From Candidatus Heimdallarchaeota archaeon (GTDB lineage Archaea; Asgardarchaeota; Heimdallarchaeia; Heimdallarchaeales; Heimdallarchaeaceae), in assembly GCA_023705985.1 (NCBI GenBank), contig BPTO01000018.1, positions 1 to 33,001 of the forward strand: a DNA stretch of 33,001 bases. The letters are read 5' to 3'. Position numbers and translations under genes: made by a program. Below the pieces are notes generated by a model. The model ran no database searches and had not been told where the DNA came from. It was given only the letters and a program-made list of their open reading frames with translations. Positions within the stretch are counted from its first letter, which is position 1; every line of letters starts with the position of its first letter. This document shows positions 31,938 through 33,001 of this stretch, piece by piece.

Positions 31938-32909
31938 TTAATCTTGAAGCAGATTTGTTATTTCTATTAGTTTATCTCTAGGTGTTGAGCTAGGAAATTC
32001 CTGCAATATCGCTATAGCTTCCAGAATACATTTTTCCATCTTTTTTTGTACTATCCTTAACGCTGGTGAATTTGTGATTATTTCTTTAATTTGAGTTACA
32101 TGATATTTCCCTTTATTAACATAATAATCATGTAAAATCACCTTATCTTCTTCGTTGACGTTCTCCATTGCTTCTAGAACAATATAAGTTTGAATTTTAT
32201 TACTTAAATCAGTCTCTACACCAGATTTTCCTTGTTCTTCAGTTGTTGATGTGAAAGATAAAAGATCATCCCTCAACTGAAATGCTCTACCAAACATCTT
32301 TCCAAATTTTTTCATGTTTTCTTGGTCTTTTTTAGAAGCTGCTCCAAGAATAACACCAATCACAGAAGCAGCTTCAAATAAACATGAAGTTTTCATATCA
32401 ATAAGCTGTAGAGCTTCTTTTTTTGTTATTACTCTTCCTTCAATCCTGAGCTTTTGCTCTAAGAACAGTGATGATGAAAGCTTCTTTATTGTATTCACAA
32501 GTTCTTCAACTATTTGCATGATTTGAGTCTGAGTTGCTAAACTCAGGGCTAAACTGCTCATAGCATAGGAAACTGATAAAGCAGCAAATGTTGAATATTT
32601 CAAATAAAAGGATTTTTCTTTTCTTCTATAAATATCTTTATCAAAAAGGTCATCAATTAAAAGAGATGCGTTGTGTAAAATTTCTATAGAACATGCAGCT
32701 GTGAAATGATGCTCTTCTCTGGGTTTTGAAGATATCATTTCATATGATAACAAACAGATTAAAGGGCGAATTCTTTTACCACCTTTACAAAGTATAATAT
32801 ATATAAGATTATTAACTTCATCATCATAAGGAGCATGATTTCTTAAGTTAGTCAAATATGCATTAATCTCTTTTACATCACTCGAGAAATCAAATTTTGT
32901 TTCTGTCAC
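31938..32909 (-). CDS. Trans-isoprenyl diphosphate synthase with atypical aspartate-rich motifs
   Basis: Condenses isopentenyl diphosphate into prenyl chains for ether lipids or quinones. The helical fold is shown by GGKRIRPLI and by the first Asp-rich motif, IDDLFDKDIYRR (DDxxD intact, but the usual RRG becomes RRK). The second Asp-rich region, QLRDDLLSF, has Ser in place of the final Asp. GKSGVETDLSNKIQT follows as in the family. The residue five before the first motif is Ala, where archaeal GGPP synthases often have a bulky residue, so a product longer than C20 is possible. About 323 residues. The track start is TTG 32918; GTG 32909 is also possible. Upstream bases are unreliable (fold-back and adapter). 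Confidence 0.82.
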   Translation of the reverse strand: MTETKFDFSSDVKEINAYLTNLRNHAPYDDEVNNLIYIILCKGGKRIRPLICLLSYEMISSKPREEHHFTAACSIEILHNASLLIDDLFDKDIYRRKEKSFYLKYSTFAALSVSYAMSSLALSLATQTQIMQIVEELVNTIKKLSSSLFLEQKLRIEGRVITKKEALQLIDMKTSCLFEAASVIGVILGAASKKDQENMKKFGKMFGRAFQLRDDLLSFTSTTEEQGKSGVETDLSNKIQTYIVLEAMENVNEEDKVILHDYYVNKGKYHVTQIKEIITNSPALRIVQKKMEKCILEAIAILQEFPSSTPRDKLIEITNLLQD

Positions 32910-32953
32910 TAATACCAAATGATTGCAAATATATTATACTTTGTAAAGGTGGT
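32778..32953. repeat. 25-bp inverted repeat ending at the adapter junction, likely fold-back artefact
   Basis: Bases 32778-32802 (ACCACCTTTACAAAGTATAA and on) reappear as exact reverse complement at 32929-32953, directly before the adapter. The first arm is inside the prenyl synthase gene; the second is the last non-adapter sequence. The arms meet through an AT-rich ATATAT microhomology. A chimeric fold-back read at the contig end explains this best, so 32929-32953 probably does not follow 32928 in the genome. Confidence 0.7.
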
Positions 32954-33001
32954 AGATCGGAAGAGCACACGTCTGAACTCCAGTCACGTGGCCTTATCTC
33001 G
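32954..33001 (+). other. Illumina TruSeq adapter sequence (contig-end contamination)
   Basis: From AGATCGGAAGAGCACACGTC onward the sequence is the standard TruSeq index adapter through CAGTCAC. A six-base index GTGGCC (32988-32993) and the start of the constant 3' part, ending in ATCTCG, follow. These 48 bases are synthetic and should be trimmed. Confidence 0.97.

Noticed and set aside
32926-32940. TATA-like sequence upstream of the prenyl synthase gene at suitable spacing
   Set aside because: It lies in the inverted arm 32929-32953 that seems to be a fold-back artefact next to adapter, so it cannot be trusted as a promoter.
1-33001. CRISPR array, insertion sequence, prophage or rRNA
   Set aside because: No regularly spaced repeats, transposase, integrase, phage structural genes or rRNA-like stretches were seen on either strand.

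Overview
The window looks like part of an AT-rich archaeal chromosome, most likely from an Asgard archaeon. The information-processing genes are archaeal/eukaryotic in type: the Hel308 C-terminus, a GINS subunit, HerA-NurA, an Lsm protein, Rio2, a DRG GTPase, S17e and a beta-CASP RNase. Many start codons lie 24-28 bases from the centre of a TATA box, as in leaderless archaeal transcripts. Two genes point to Asgard: a homologue of the ESCRT-II subunit EAP30/Vps22 (21369-22124) and a tyrosyl-tRNA synthetase that resembles the catalytic core of the eukaryotic enzyme more than ordinary archaeal TyrRS. I cannot place it to class. The last 48 bases are Illumina TruSeq adapter, so the right edge is a contig end and not genome.

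Layout. 1-5783 (+) holds DNA and RNA processing genes: hel308 (5' truncated), gins23, pyrG, nurA-herA and an Lsm gene. 5808-8828 (-) is a rio2-DUF460 pair. 8936-9779 holds a small methyltransferase converging on an ArsR-type regulator. 10026-14776 holds a DRG GTPase (+), a YtcJ-like amidohydrolase (-), a DUF362 protein (+) and the eukaryote-like TyrRS (-). 14875-19149 (+) holds an MFS transporter and a three-gene ABC-2 exporter. 19161-21174 (-) pairs 3-hexulose-6-phosphate synthase with a CPSF-like nuclease. 21369-22360 holds the ESCRT-II homologue and a compact candidate small-RNA unit. 22344-24431 holds a convergent nucleoside phosphorylase and a divergent DMT transporter. 24447-29658 (-) holds class II HMG-CoA reductase, S17e, a KaiC-like ATPase, a large PIN-domain protein with unrecognised C-terminal regions, and a sugar epimerase. 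29758-31921 (+) carries two tandem inositol-phosphate-synthase paralogues. 31938-32909 (-) is an isoprenyl diphosphate synthase.

How the genes fit together. HMG-CoA reductase, the prenyl synthase and the inositol-phosphate synthases fit synthesis of isoprenoid, inositol-containing ether lipids. HPS fits the reverse RuMP route to pentose phosphates. Hel308, GINS, HerA-NurA and CTP synthase serve replication and repair. No CRISPR array, insertion sequence, tRNA or rRNA was seen, and no intergenic stretch exceeds 300 bases. The most unusual items are the PIN fusion beside KaiC, the second inositol-phosphate synthase lacking active-site lysines, the candidate small RNA, the isolated ESCRT-II gene and the eukaryote-like TyrRS. 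Family assignments rest on motif recognition and remembered family sequences; no database search was run.
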